Source: Mycobacterium sp. 1245805.9 | GTDB taxonomy: Bacteria > Actinomycetota > Actinomycetes > Mycobacteriales > Mycobacteriaceae | Reading direction: 5' to 3' | NCBI RefSeq assembly: GCF_001672915.1 | Contig: NZ_LZKR01000223.1 | Coordinates: 19,378-83,377 of the forward strand | DNA length: 64,000 bases | In this document: one piece after another, positions 32,787 to 40,562 of the stretch | How positions within the stretch are numbered: the stretch's first letter is position 1 | Layout: each line of letters begins with the position of its first letter | The notes under the pieces: generated by a model | Databases searched by the model: none | What the model saw: the letters and a program-made list of their open reading frames with translations, nothing else | What the model was told of the DNA's origin: nothing | Made by a program: the position numbers and the translations under genes

Positions 32787-34102
32787 CGGTACTCCTTGAG
32801 CCGCGGCCACAGGCCCAGCGCGACGGCGATGGCCGCGCCGAGGGACAGCACCACGCCGCCCACCTGGGCGCCGGACAAGCCGCTGCGCGCGTTGAGCACG
32901 TCGTTGCGCAGGTGGGTGCGGCTCTGGTCCATGGCCTTGCCGAGCTCGTCCTCGAGCTTGTCGAACGCCGGGGTGGAGTCGTCCTCGCCGCTGCCGAGCG
33001 CGACCTGGGTGGCGGCGCGGTAATTGCCCACCGAGATGTAGGAGTTGATCCGGTCGTTGGCCTGCCGCCAGCGCAGCAGCAGCTGATCGGCGCCCTGCAG
33101 GTCGGGCTTGTCGACGGCGTCGCTGCGGGACATGTACTGGTCGAGCTGCTGATGCATGGAGTCGATGCGCTGATAGAACGACTGCTTGCGCATCTCCTCG
33201 TCACCGCGGCGGATCAGCGAGAGCGTCTCGTCGGCCCGCGCCTGCTGCGCGGTGATGGCGACGTTGGTGACGGTCCGCAGGGACTCCGCGGCGGTGTCCT
33301 TGGCGCTGCGACTCGCGGTCGTCGAAATGGTCAGCGCGGTCCCGACCCATACCACCATGACGAGGATACCGAGGGCGCCGACGACCAGCCCCGGGTTGAT
33401 TCGGCGCCGGGTGCGGCGGGCCAGCCAGCGATGCGAGAACGCGCCGAAGACCACCGTGCTGGCGACGACGAGGATCACCGGGGCGGGAAAGTGCGTGGAT
33501 GCGGTGGTTTCGCTGTCCACCCGATCGGAGGTCGCCTGGTACAGCTGCGCCGCGTCGGGCAGGATCCGCGACTGCATCAGCCCCGAGGCCTCCGACAGGT
33601 ACGACGACCCGACCGGGTTGCCCTCCCGGTTGTTGGTCCGCGCGATCTCGATCAGCCCGGTGTAGACGGCCAGCTCGGCGTTGATCCGGCCGAGCAACTG
33701 GATGAGCGGTTCGTCGGTCAGCCCGCTGGATGCCCTCGTCACGGCCACCGCGGCGTCCGTGATCGCCTGCTCGTAGCGCTGCCGCACCGGGCGCGGCTCG
33801 GCCTGCGCGATGAACGCGGTGGCCGCCGCGGCGTCGGCCACCGACAGCGTGGTGTAGAGCCGTCCGGCGGCGAACGACAGCGGCTCGGTGTGGTTGAGCA
33901 CCGTGGACAGCACCTGCTGGCGGTGGTTGATGGTCGTCGAGGTGGCGAAGGCGCTGGAGACGCCGAGGGCCGCCAGCACGATCCCGATCGTCAGGATGCG
34001 GCCCGGCGTCGTCGAGATGAACCACCAGCGGGGATGGGCCGGTTCGGCCGGCGACCGCGACCCCTTCGGTTCGGTCGACGGGTGCGCCAGCTCAACCGTC
34101 AC
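32783..34102 (-). CDS. glnX: Transmembrane sensor protein GlnX
   Basis: A 439-residue membrane protein with hydrophobic segments near residues 33-52, 205-222, 238-258 and 414-432. The long extracytoplasmic helical stretches between them recall four-helix-bundle sensors. It is the Rv0412c homologue and links periplasmic GlnH to cytoplasmic PknG. It is the first gene of the glnX-glnH-pknG operon; each junction overlaps. The start is GTG at 34102. Confidence 0.9.
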   Translation of the reverse strand: MTVELAHPSTEPKGSRSPAEPAHPRWWFISTTPGRILTIGIVLAALGVSSAFATSTTINHRQQVLSTVLNHTEPLSFAAGRLYTTLSVADAAAATAFIAQAEPRPVRQRYEQAITDAAVAVTRASSGLTDEPLIQLLGRINAELAVYTGLIEIARTNNREGNPVGSSYLSEASGLMQSRILPDAAQLYQATSDRVDSETTASTHFPAPVILVVASTVVFGAFSHRWLARRTRRRINPGLVVGALGILVMVVWVGTALTISTTASRSAKDTAAESLRTVTNVAITAQQARADETLSLIRRGDEEMRKQSFYQRIDSMHQQLDQYMSRSDAVDKPDLQGADQLLLRWRQANDRINSYISVGNYRAATQVALGSGEDDSTPAFDKLEDELGKAMDQSRTHLRNDVLNARSGLSGAQVGGVVLSLGAAIAVALGLWPRLKEYR

Positions 34103-34213
34103 GTCTACTCAGCCCTCATAACTTTCGGCCCACGAACCCGGATAAGCGAATTCTAAGAGAATGTTCGGGCGGATGGGGGGAGGCGAGTCAATTGACCGGC
34201 GGGGTCGCCTGCC

Positions 34214-34219
34214 TATCCT
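34214..34219 (+). promoter_or_regulatory. -10 box for leaderless mutT3
   Basis: TATCCT lies 6 nt before the GTG at 34226, consistent with a leaderless transcript. Confidence 0.45.
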
Positions 34220-34225
34220 GATCTC

Positions 34226-34858
34226 GTGCAGGGCGACGGCGACGGATGGGTGGTATCCGACAGCGGCGCCCACTACTGGGGCCGCTACGGCGCGGCCGGG
34301 TTGCTGTTGCGCGCGCCGCGGCCCGACGGCACGCCCGCGGTCCTGCTGCAGCATCGCGCGGTGTGGAGCCACCAGGGCGGGACGTGGGGCCTGCCGGGCG
34401 GCGCCCGGGACAGCCACGAGACGCCGGAGCAGACCGCCGTCCGCGAGGCGCACGAGGAGGCCGGCCTGCTGGCCGAGCGGCTCGCCGTGCGCGCCGCCGT
34501 CGTCACCGCCCTGGTGGCCGGGCTCGGCGGCACCCGCTGGACCTACACCACCGTCGTCGCCGACGCGGCCGAGTTGCTGGACACCGTGCCGAACCGGGAA
34601 AGCGCCGAGATGCGCTGGGTCGCCGAGAACGAGGTCGCCGACCTGCCGCTGCATCCCGGCTTCGCGGCCAGCTGGCAGCGGCTGCGCACCGCGCCTGCGC
34701 TGTTGCCGCTCGACCAGGGCGACGAACGGCGCCACCACCTGCCGCGCACGCTGGAGGTCGAGGCCGGGGTCTTCGTGTGGTGCATGCCGGGTGACGCCGA
34801 CGAGGAGCCGTCGCAGCTTTCTCGCCTGGTCAGCTCGCTGCTGCAAGCGCCGACCTGA
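34226..34858 (+). CDS. mutT3: Nudix hydrolase MutT3
   Basis: A 210-residue Nudix hydrolase with a full box, GGARDSHETPEQTAVREAHEEAGLL (Gx5Ex7REUxEExGU, about residues 57-81). Position and length match Rv0413 (MutT3), one of the mycobacterial 8-oxo-dGTP-type sanitising enzymes; the exact substrate is not certain. It starts with GTG and ends 29 nt inside the convergent thiE gene. Confidence 0.9.
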   Translation: MQGDGDGWVVSDSGAHYWGRYGAAGLLLRAPRPDGTPAVLLQHRAVWSHQGGTWGLPGGARDSHETPEQTAVREAHEEAGLLAERLAVRAAVVTALVAGLGGTRWTYTTVVADAAELLDTVPNRESAEMRWVAENEVADLPLHPGFAASWQRLRTAPALLPLDQGDERRHHLPRTLEVEAGVFVWCMPGDADEEPSQLSRLVSSLLQAPT

Positions 34859-35498
34859 GCGCCTCGGCCGCCGCGCGCGGGTCCTCGGCCGCGGTGATCG
34901 CCCGCACCACCACGATCCGGCGGGCGCCGGCCTCGAGCACCTGGGGCAGCCGCCTTGTGTCGATGCCGCCGATCGCGAACCACGGCTTGGCCCCGCCGAC
35001 GCGGGCGGCCTCGCGCACCAGCTCCAGGCCCGGCGCGGCGCGACCGGGTTTGGTCGGGGTGGGCCAGCACGGCCCGACGCAGAAGTAGTCGGCCTCGGCG
35101 GCGGCCGTGGCCATCTGGCCCGCGTCGTGGCTGGACAGGCCGATCAGCACCTCCGGCCCGGCGATGTCGTGTGCCACGGCCGGCGGCAGGTCGCCCTGGC
35201 CCAGGTGCAGCACGTCGGCGCCGGCCGCGCGGGCGATGTCGGCGCGGTCGTTGACCGCGAACAGGGCGCCGTGCCGGCGGGCCGCGTCGGCGAGGATCTC
35301 GAGCGCGGCCAGCTCGTCGCGGGCCTCGAGCGGACCGAATCGCTGCTCACCCGCCGACCCCTTGTCGCGCAGCTGGACGATGTCGACCCCACCGGCCAGG
35401 GCGGCGTCGACGAACTCGGCCAGGTCGCCGCGCTCGCGCCGCGCGTCGGTACACAAATACAGGCGCGCTGCCGCGAGGCGGGTGGACGGTTGGTGCAC
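34830..35498 (-). CDS. thiE: Thiamine-phosphate synthase
   Basis: A 222-residue TIM-barrel enzyme joining hydroxymethylpyrimidine diphosphate and thiazole phosphate. VDIVQLRDKGSAGEQRFG (about residues 38-55), NDRADIARAAGADVLHLGQGDLPP, and FAIGGIDTRRL near the end are the conserved phosphate and substrate segments. The start GTG 35498 lies 6 nt after a TAGCGT box, so it may be leaderless. It diverges from thiO and, unlike thiO, has no riboswitch in front. Confidence 0.94.
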   Translation of the reverse strand: MHQPSTRLAAARLYLCTDARRERGDLAEFVDAALAGGVDIVQLRDKGSAGEQRFGPLEARDELAALEILADAARRHGALFAVNDRADIARAAGADVLHLGQGDLPPAVAHDIAGPEVLIGLSSHDAGQMATAAAEADYFCVGPCWPTPTKPGRAAPGLELVREAARVGGAKPWFAIGGIDTRRLPQVLEAGARRIVVVRAITAAEDPRAAAEALRSALAAAS

Positions 35499-35504
35499 AC
35501 CGCG

Positions 35505-35522
35505 ACGCTAGCGCGCTAGCGT
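35505..35522. promoter_or_regulatory. 18-bp perfect palindrome with two opposed -10 boxes (thiE/thiO)
   Basis: ACGCTAGCGCGCTAGCGT is perfectly palindromic. Each strand carries TAGCGT: minus at 35505-35510, 6 nt from the thiE GTG, and plus at 35517-35522, upstream of the riboswitch. It therefore looks like one symmetric bidirectional promoter core. Confidence 0.6.
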
Positions 35523-35534
35523 GGAACCCGAAGA

Positions 35535-35622
35535 GCACGGGAGTCCTAGCGACCGGGGACTGAGAGTGGGCGCGCACGCCCTTACCGTCACACCTGATCC
35601 GGGTCATGCCGGCGAAGGGAGC
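35535..35622 (+). ncRNA. TPP riboswitch (THI element) upstream of thiO
   Basis: The thi-box consensus is present: CACGGGAG near the 5' end, GGGGACTGAGAGTGGGCG, then CACCTGATCCGGGTCATGCC and GGCGAAGGGA at the 3' end. It ends 5-6 nt before the thiO ATG, and the purine-rich AAGGGAGCAAAGG that would serve as ribosome binding site adjoins the closing helix. Control is therefore probably at translation initiation. Confidence 0.92.
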
Positions 35623-35627
35623 AAAGG

Positions 35628-36641
35628 ATGCAAGTGGCCGACTCGGTCTCAGTCATAGGCGGCGGCGTCATCGGGCTGTCGGTGGCGCGCCGGGCGGCGC
35701 GGGCCGGCTGGTCGGTCGCCGTGCACCACACCGGCGAACCGGGTGCGTCCTGGGTGGCGGGCGGCATGCTCGCCCCGCACAGCGAGGGCTGGCCCGGCGA
35801 AGAGCGGTTGCTGCGGCTGGGCCTGGAATCGCTGCGGCTGTGGCGCGAGGGCGGCTTCACCGACGGCTGGCCGGCGGGGGTGATCACCGCCCGCGAGTCG
35901 CTGGTGGTGGCCGTCGACCGCGCCGACGTGGCCGACCTGCGCACCGTCGCCGACTGGTTGTCCGAGCAGGGCCACCCGGTGGCGTGGGAGCCGGCCGCCC
36001 GCGACGTGGAACCGCTGCTGGCGCAAGGCATCCGGCACGGCTTTCGCGCGCCCACCGAGCTGGCGGTGGACAACCGCGCCGTGCTCGACGCGCTGCGCCG
36101 CGACTGCGAAAGCCTCGGGGTGCGGTGGGCCGGGCCGGTGAGCGACCTCGAGCGGGTCGAGGCCGACGCGGTGGTGATCGCCAACGGCGTCGACGCGCCC
36201 GCCCTGTGGCCGGGGCTGCCGGTGCGGCCGGTGAAGGGCGAGGTGCTGCGCCTGCGCTGGCGGAAGGGATGTATGCCGTTGCTGCAAAGGGTGATTCGCG
36301 CCCGCGTGCACGGCCGGCAGGTGTACCTGGTGCCGCGCGCCGACGGCGTGGTCGTCGGCGCCACCCAGTACGAGCACGGGCGCGACACCGCCCCGGTGGT
36401 GTCGGGGGTGCGCGACCTGCTCGACGACGCGTGCGCGGTGCTGCCGGCGCTCGGCGAGTATGAGCTGGCCGAGTGCGCGGCCGGGCTGCGCCCGATGACA
36501 CCCGATAACCTGCCCCTCGTGCGACGCGTCGACGAGCGAACCCTGGTCGCGGCGGGCCACGGCCGGTCCGGATTCCTGCTGGCGCCGTGGACCGCCGAAC
36601 AGATCGTCGCCGAGCTGGCCCCGGTCGGAGCGCGGTCATGA
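35628..36641 (+). CDS. thiO: Glycine oxidase ThiO
   Basis: A 337-residue DAO-fold FAD enzyme producing dehydroglycine for thiazole synthesis. VIGGGVIGLSVARRAARAG (residues 9-27) is the FAD motif; GHGRSGFLLAPWTAEQI closes the second FAD contact. The ATG directly follows the TPP riboswitch. The TGA overlaps the thiS ATG. Confidence 0.93.
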   Translation: MQVADSVSVIGGGVIGLSVARRAARAGWSVAVHHTGEPGASWVAGGMLAPHSEGWPGEERLLRLGLESLRLWREGGFTDGWPAGVITARESLVVAVDRADVADLRTVADWLSEQGHPVAWEPAARDVEPLLAQGIRHGFRAPTELAVDNRAVLDALRRDCESLGVRWAGPVSDLERVEADAVVIANGVDAPALWPGLPVRPVKGEVLRLRWRKGCMPLLQRVIRARVHGRQVYLVPRADGVVVGATQYEHGRDTAPVVSGVRDLLDDACAVLPALGEYELAECAAGLRPMTPDNLPLVRRVDERTLVAAGHGRSGFLLAPWTAEQIVAELAPVGARS

Positions 36642-36835
36642 TCGTCACGGTCAACGAGAAAACCGTCGAGGTCGACGAGCGGACCACGGTCGCCGCGCTG
36701 CTGGAGTCGCTGGGATTTCCCGGCCGCGGCATCGCGGTGGCGATGGACGACACCGTGCTCCCGCGATCCAACTGGACCGCAAGGCTATCCGACGGTGCGC
36801 GGCTCGAGGTGGTGACGGCGGTGCAAGGTGGCTGA
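36638..36835 (+). CDS. thiS: Sulfur carrier protein ThiS
   Basis: A 65-residue ubiquitin-fold sulfur carrier ending in the obligatory Gly-Gly (VQGG) that is thiocarboxylated. The N-terminus MIVTVNEKTVEV is typical. The start ATG overlaps the thiO stop, and the stop falls in the GTGGCTGA overlap with thiG. Confidence 0.95.
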   Translation: MIVTVNEKTVEVDERTTVAALLESLGFPGRGIAVAMDDTVLPRSNWTARLSDGARLEVVTAVQGG

Positions 36836-37586
36836 TTCCAAACTGACGATCGCCGATCGCAGCTTCGCCTCACGGCTCATCATGGGCACCGGGGGAGCGA
36901 CGAACCTGGCGGTGCTCGAGGAGGCGCTGATCGCGTCGGGCACCGAGCTGACCACCGTGGCGATCCGCCGCGTCGACGCCGAGGGCGGGACCGGACTGCT
37001 GGACCTGCTCAACCGCCTGGGCATCACGCCGCTGCCCAACACCGCGGGCTGCCGCGGTGCGGCCGAGGCGGTGCTCACCGCGCAGCTCGCACGCGAGGCG
37101 CTGGACACCAACTGGGTCAAGCTCGAGGTGATCGCCGACGAACGCACGCTGCTGCCCGACGCCGTCGAATTGGTCCGCGCGGCAGAGCAATTGGTCGACG
37201 ACGGGTTTGTCGTGCTGCCCTACACCAACGACGACCCGGCGCTGGCCCGCCGGCTCGAGGATGCCGGTTGCGCGGCGGTGATGCCGCTCGGCGCACCCAT
37301 CGGCACCGGCCTGGGCATCACGAACCCGCACAACATCGAGATGATCGTCGCGCGGGCCGGCGTCCCGGTGGTGCTCGACGCGGAGATCGGCACCGCGAGC
37401 GACGCCGCGCTGGCGATGGAATTGGGTTGCGACGCCGTGCTGTTGGCGACCGCGGTGACCCGCGCCGCGGACCCGCCGGCGATGGCCGCCGCCATGGCCG
37501 CGGCCGTCACCGCCGGATACCTGGCGCGCCGGGCCGGGCGGATCCCCAAACGGTTCTGGGCGCAGGCGTCGTCCCCCGAGTTATGA
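36828..37586 (+). CDS. thiG: Thiazole synthase
   Basis: A 252-residue TIM-barrel enzyme condensing deoxyxylulose phosphate, dehydroglycine and ThiS thiocarboxylate. NWVKLEVIADERTLLPD carries the Schiff-base lysine, VMPLGAPIGTGLGI is the phosphate loop, and AEIGTASDAALAMELGCDAVLLATAV the last strands. The start is GTG, overlapping thiS by 8 nt. Its TGA overlaps the SGNH hydrolase start. Confidence 0.95.
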   Translation: MADSKLTIADRSFASRLIMGTGGATNLAVLEEALIASGTELTTVAIRRVDAEGGTGLLDLLNRLGITPLPNTAGCRGAAEAVLTAQLAREALDTNWVKLEVIADERTLLPDAVELVRAAEQLVDDGFVVLPYTNDDPALARRLEDAGCAAVMPLGAPIGTGLGITNPHNIEMIVARAGVPVVLDAEIGTASDAALAMELGCDAVLLATAVTRAADPPAMAAAMAAAVTAGYLARRAGRIPKRFWAQASSPEL

Positions 37587-38350
37587 AACGCTATGTCGCG
37601 CTCGGCAGTTCGATGGCCGCCGGACCTGGCATCCGCCCCCGCGCCGAGGGCGCCCCGCTTTGGTCGGGACGATCCGCCCGCAACTACCCGCACCTAATCG
37701 CCGAACGGCTGAGCCTCAGGCTGGTCGACGTCACCTTTTCCGGCGCGACCACCGCCCACGTGCTCGCCGATCACCAGCGTGGCGCGCCGCCGCAGATCAC
37801 GGCGCTGGACGGCTCGGAGAGCCTGGTCACGGTGACCATCGGTGGCAACGACGTCGGCTACGTTCCGCTGTTGATGGTCGCCGCCCTGCCGCCGGCCGCG
37901 CGGCGCCTGCCGGTGTTGGGCGGGCTGATATCCGATCTGTTGGACCGTGACACGCGGGATCGGGCCCTGGCCGACGTGTTCGATTCGTTGTGCGCGGTCG
38001 GGACGGCGCTGCGGCAGCGCGCGCCGAAGGCCCGGATCGTTTTCGTCGACTACCTGACGATCCTGCCGCCCGCGGGTACCCCGGCCCCGCCGCTGGCGCA
38101 GGCGGACGCCGACCTCGGCCGCCACGTGGCCGCGAGCCTCGAACGCCTCACGAGCGAGGCGGCCGCGGCGACCGGGTGCGAGGTCGTCGGCGCCGCCGCG
38201 GCCAGCCGGGATCACCACGCCTGGTCGGCCGAGCCGTGGACGACGCGGCGGACGCGCTACGGCGTGCCTCTGCCGGGCCGGCCGGCCCCGCTGCACCCCA
38301 ACGATGCCGGGATGCGCGCGGTCGCGGAATTACTTGCCGCGCAACTGTAG
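37583..38350 (+). CDS. SGNH/GDSL-family hydrolase
   Basis: A 255-residue esterase-like protein. Block I is YVALGSSMAAG (Ser9 region), block III VTIGGNDVGY, and block V HPNDAG with the catalytic Asp/His. No signal peptide is visible, so it is likely cytoplasmic. The ATG overlaps the thiG stop, putting it at the end of the TPP-controlled operon, although no thiamine role is known for this family. It ends 5 bp before a convergent secreted-protein gene. Confidence 0.85.
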   Translation: MKRYVALGSSMAAGPGIRPRAEGAPLWSGRSARNYPHLIAERLSLRLVDVTFSGATTAHVLADHQRGAPPQITALDGSESLVTVTIGGNDVGYVPLLMVAALPPAARRLPVLGGLISDLLDRDTRDRALADVFDSLCAVGTALRQRAPKARIVFVDYLTILPPAGTPAPPLAQADADLGRHVAASLERLTSEAAAATGCEVVGAAAASRDHHAWSAEPWTTRRTRYGVPLPGRPAPLHPNDAGMRAVAELLAAQL

Positions 38351-38354
38351 AAGG

Positions 38355-38879
38355 TCAGCCGTTGGTACGCCACCACTGGTAGAGCGCGTTGACGTCGGTG
38401 TTGGACGCGCGGATGTGGCTCAACACGTTCTTGGCGTCGGTGGTCCAGGTGATGACGGCGGCGTTCTTATAGGTCCCGCACGCCACCTGTCCCGCCGTCG
38501 CGCCGGTGCTGCCCGTGTGCCAGGTGCCCGGTGACTGTCCGTTGTCCCCGCACGGGCTCAGCGAGACACCGTTGATGCCGCCGGTGAACGCGGCGGCCAG
38601 GTCGCTGCCGTTGCTGTAGAGCTGGTAGACGCCGGCGGCCGGGCCGTTGGGGTCGGGGCTTTGCCCACAGTCGAGCTCGGCCAGGATCGGCCCGGACAGC
38701 GGGGCCGGCTGGCAGTTGTTGAGGCCGTAGCCCTTCGACAGATTGGCGGCCAGCGTGTTGATGTCCGCCGAGCTACCGGTGCCGGGGTCCGCGGTCGCCG
38801 TGGCGGTGCCGACGATGACCGAAGCGCCCATGAGCGCCGCGGCCGACGCCGCCCACAGCGCCTTGGTGAGAGGGGACAT
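38355..38879 (-). CDS. Secreted cysteine-containing protein, tandem copy A
   Basis: A 174-residue exported protein with a signal peptide (SPLTKALWAASAAALMGASV, cleavage near ATADP). The mature part begins SSADINTLAANLSKGYGLNN, almost identical to the upstream neighbour, and has four conserved cysteines (NNC, LDCGQSP, SPCGD, VACGTY). ATG 38879 follows a good AAGGAG site. It ends YQWWRTNG. The function is unknown; the pattern resembles small mycobacterial secreted or sensor-type domains only loosely. Confidence 0.82.
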   Translation of the reverse strand: MSPLTKALWAASAAALMGASVIVGTATATADPGTGSSADINTLAANLSKGYGLNNCQPAPLSGPILAELDCGQSPDPNGPAAGVYQLYSNGSDLAAAFTGGINGVSLSPCGDNGQSPGTWHTGSTGATAGQVACGTYKNAAVITWTTDAKNVLSHIRASNTDVNALYQWWRTNG

Positions 38880-38932
38880 TCTGAACTCCTTTGTTGTGTT
38901 GGAAAACCAAGCAGCCGAGCGTCTTTCGGGTG

Positions 38933-39460
38933 TCAGCCGTTCGCGCGCCACCATTGGTAGAGCGCCTGGACGTCGTTGTTCGACCCACGGATGAGGCTCA
39001 AGATGTTTTTGGCGTCGGTGGTCCAGATGACCTCGGCGGCGTTCTGGTATGTCCCGCATGCCACCGATCCGGAGTTGGCGTTGTTGCTGCCCTGATGCCA
39101 GGTGGTGGGCGACTGGCCGGCGTCCCCGCAGGCGGTGAGCACGTCGTCCTTGATGCTGGTCTTGAACGAGCCGGTCAGGTTGTCGATGTTGTTGAACAGG
39201 ATGTACCTGGCCTGGATCGGGCCGCTGGGGTCGGGGCTCTGCCCGCAGGTGAGCACGGCGAGTTCCCCGGCGTCGAGGTTTCCGGCGGTGCAGTTGTTGA
39301 GGCCGTAGCCTTTCGACAGATTGGCGGCCAGCGTGTTGATGTCCGCCGAGCTACCGGTATTGGTGGGGTCCGCGGCCGCCGTGGCGGCGCCGGCGAATAC
39401 GCAACTGCCCGCGGCCACCATGGCCGCCGCGGCGCGCACCGCCTTGCTGAAATGAGGCAT
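38933..39460 (-). CDS. Secreted cysteine-containing protein, tandem copy B
   Basis: A 175-residue paralogue of the preceding gene with its own signal peptide (AAAAMVAAGSCVFAGAATAAADP). The SADINTLAANLSKGYGLNNC opening, LTCGQSPDPSGP, TACGDAGQSP, VACGTYQNAA and closing YQWWRANG align over the whole length. ATG 39460 was chosen because GGAG lies 6 nt upstream. The strongly conserved N-terminal block and diverging centre suggest duplication followed by drift. Function is unknown. Confidence 0.82.
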   Translation of the reverse strand: MPHFSKAVRAAAAMVAAGSCVFAGAATAAADPTNTGSSADINTLAANLSKGYGLNNCTAGNLDAGELAVLTCGQSPDPSGPIQARYILFNNIDNLTGSFKTSIKDDVLTACGDAGQSPTTWHQGSNNANSGSVACGTYQNAAEVIWTTDAKNILSLIRGSNNDVQALYQWWRANG

Positions 39461-39797
39461 CCTTGGCTCCAATCGCACCGGAAATCGCGCTTCCGCTAAT
39501 GGGATCGTAGGGCTATGTCCTGTCCATGCAACACATTCCGCTGGAAATTATCTGTCTGGGCATCATTGTTGCCGCCGGCGACCGAAGCCATTCGATAGGC
39601 AAAGTGGTTGAAGGTCAGGGACTTTCGCGCCGGTCCGCGGCTCGTGCCCAGGGCGGGCGGCAACGCAAGCGCCGCCGGCGGAACGGTCGCGCGGCCGGCG
39701 GAAACGGCGAATTTCGCGGAGATAGTGCCCTCGCGGGCCCGCTCCGGTATGGTAAGCACCGCTCGACGCCAGCTAACTCGCCTCGACTGGAGAATCC
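39461..39797. other. Non-coding divergent interval
   Basis: 337 bp between the secreted-protein pair and the CD225 gene. A GGAGA site precedes the CD225 ATG and TATGGT (39748-39753) might be its -10 box. Short open frames here lack convincing starts or composition, and I see no structured RNA. Confidence 0.4.
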
Positions 39798-40121
39798 ATG
39801 ACACAGCCGCCCCCTCCGCCCGGATACCCGCCACAGCAACCTGCCGGGCAACCGCCGAACAACTACTTGGTGTGGTCGATTCTGGTGACGCTCTTCTGCT
39901 GTCTGCCGTTCGGGATTGTGGCAATCGTCAAATCCAGCCAGGTCAATGGTTTGTGGGCGCAGGGCCAATACGCGGAGGCCCAGGCGTCCGCCGACAGCGC
40001 CAAGAAATGGGTGATCTGGTCGGTAGTCGCCGGTGTGGTCGTGGGCGTCATCTACGGCATCCTGATGGCGGTTGGTGCGCTGAGCGTGAACACGAACACC
40101 GCGCTCGCCGCGATGTTCTAA
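39798..40121 (+). CDS. CD225/dispanin-family membrane protein
   Basis: A 107-residue protein with a proline-rich head (QPPPPPGYPPQQP) and two hydrophobic segments (YLVWSILVTLFCCLPFGIVAIV, about residues 23-44; WVIWSVVAGVVVGVIYGIL, about 70-88). The CCLPFGIVAIVKSSQVNGLWAQGQYAEAQASADSAKKW core is the CD225 signature. Eukaryotic relatives (IFITMs) alter membrane fusion; bacterial roles are unknown. It is followed 15 bp later by a DUF2752 gene. Confidence 0.85.
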   Translation: MTQPPPPPGYPPQQPAGQPPNNYLVWSILVTLFCCLPFGIVAIVKSSQVNGLWAQGQYAEAQASADSAKKWVIWSVVAGVVVGVIYGILMAVGALSVNTNTALAAMF

Positions 40122-40136
40122 GCCGGTATTGCGATC

Positions 40137-40562
40137 ATGGTGACCCGCCACGGGTCGGCGCGCCTCGGTCTGGGCGCGCCGCTCCTGGTGGCGGCGTCCA
40201 CCACCCTGGTCTGCGCCGCCACCTGGGTGGGTGATCCGACGACCCCGGGTGGGCCCCTGCCCGTCTGCCCCACCAAGGCCCTGTTGGGCATCGACTGCCC
40301 GGGGTGTGGCAGCGCCCGGATGTTGTATTCGCTGATGCACGGCAACGTGTTGGCGGCCGCCAGGTTCAACGCGCTGGGCCTGGTGGCGCTGGTGTTGCTG
40401 GTGTGGGCGTACGGGGCGTGGACCTACGGCCGGGTGACGGGCCGGCCGGTCCGGGGCTGGCAGCACCAGCGCTGGGCCGCCGCGGTGACGCTGGTTCTGG
40501 TGGCGGTCTGGTTCGTGGTGCGCAATCTGCCGTTTGCACCATTCAACTCGCTGTATGTCTAG
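40137..40562 (+). CDS. DUF2752 membrane protein
   Basis: A 141-residue membrane protein with three hydrophobic segments and the DUF2752 signature CPTKALLGIDCPGCGSARMLYSLMHG (three Cys, about residues 42-67). DUF2752 and CD225/TM2 genes are often neighbours in actinobacteria. The CxxC hints at metal binding or disulfide chemistry, unproven. Its stop overlaps the lpqL start by 8 nt. Confidence 0.85.
   Translation: MVTRHGSARLGLGAPLLVAASTTLVCAATWVGDPTTPGGPLPVCPTKALLGIDCPGCGSARMLYSLMHGNVLAAARFNALGLVALVLLVWAYGAWTYGRVTGRPVRGWQHQRWAAAVTLVLVAVWFVVRNLPFAPFNSLYV

Noticed and set aside
31825..33204. PknG frame extended to 1212 residues across glnH and glnX
   Set aside because: The added part is an out-of-frame reading of two real genes; PknG length and start match the ATG at 31824.
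39526..39801. A 91-codon frame in the gap before the CD225 gene
   Set aside because: It has no ribosome binding site or leaderless box, a Arg/Gly-rich composition typical of non-coding high-GC DNA, and it runs into the CD225 start.
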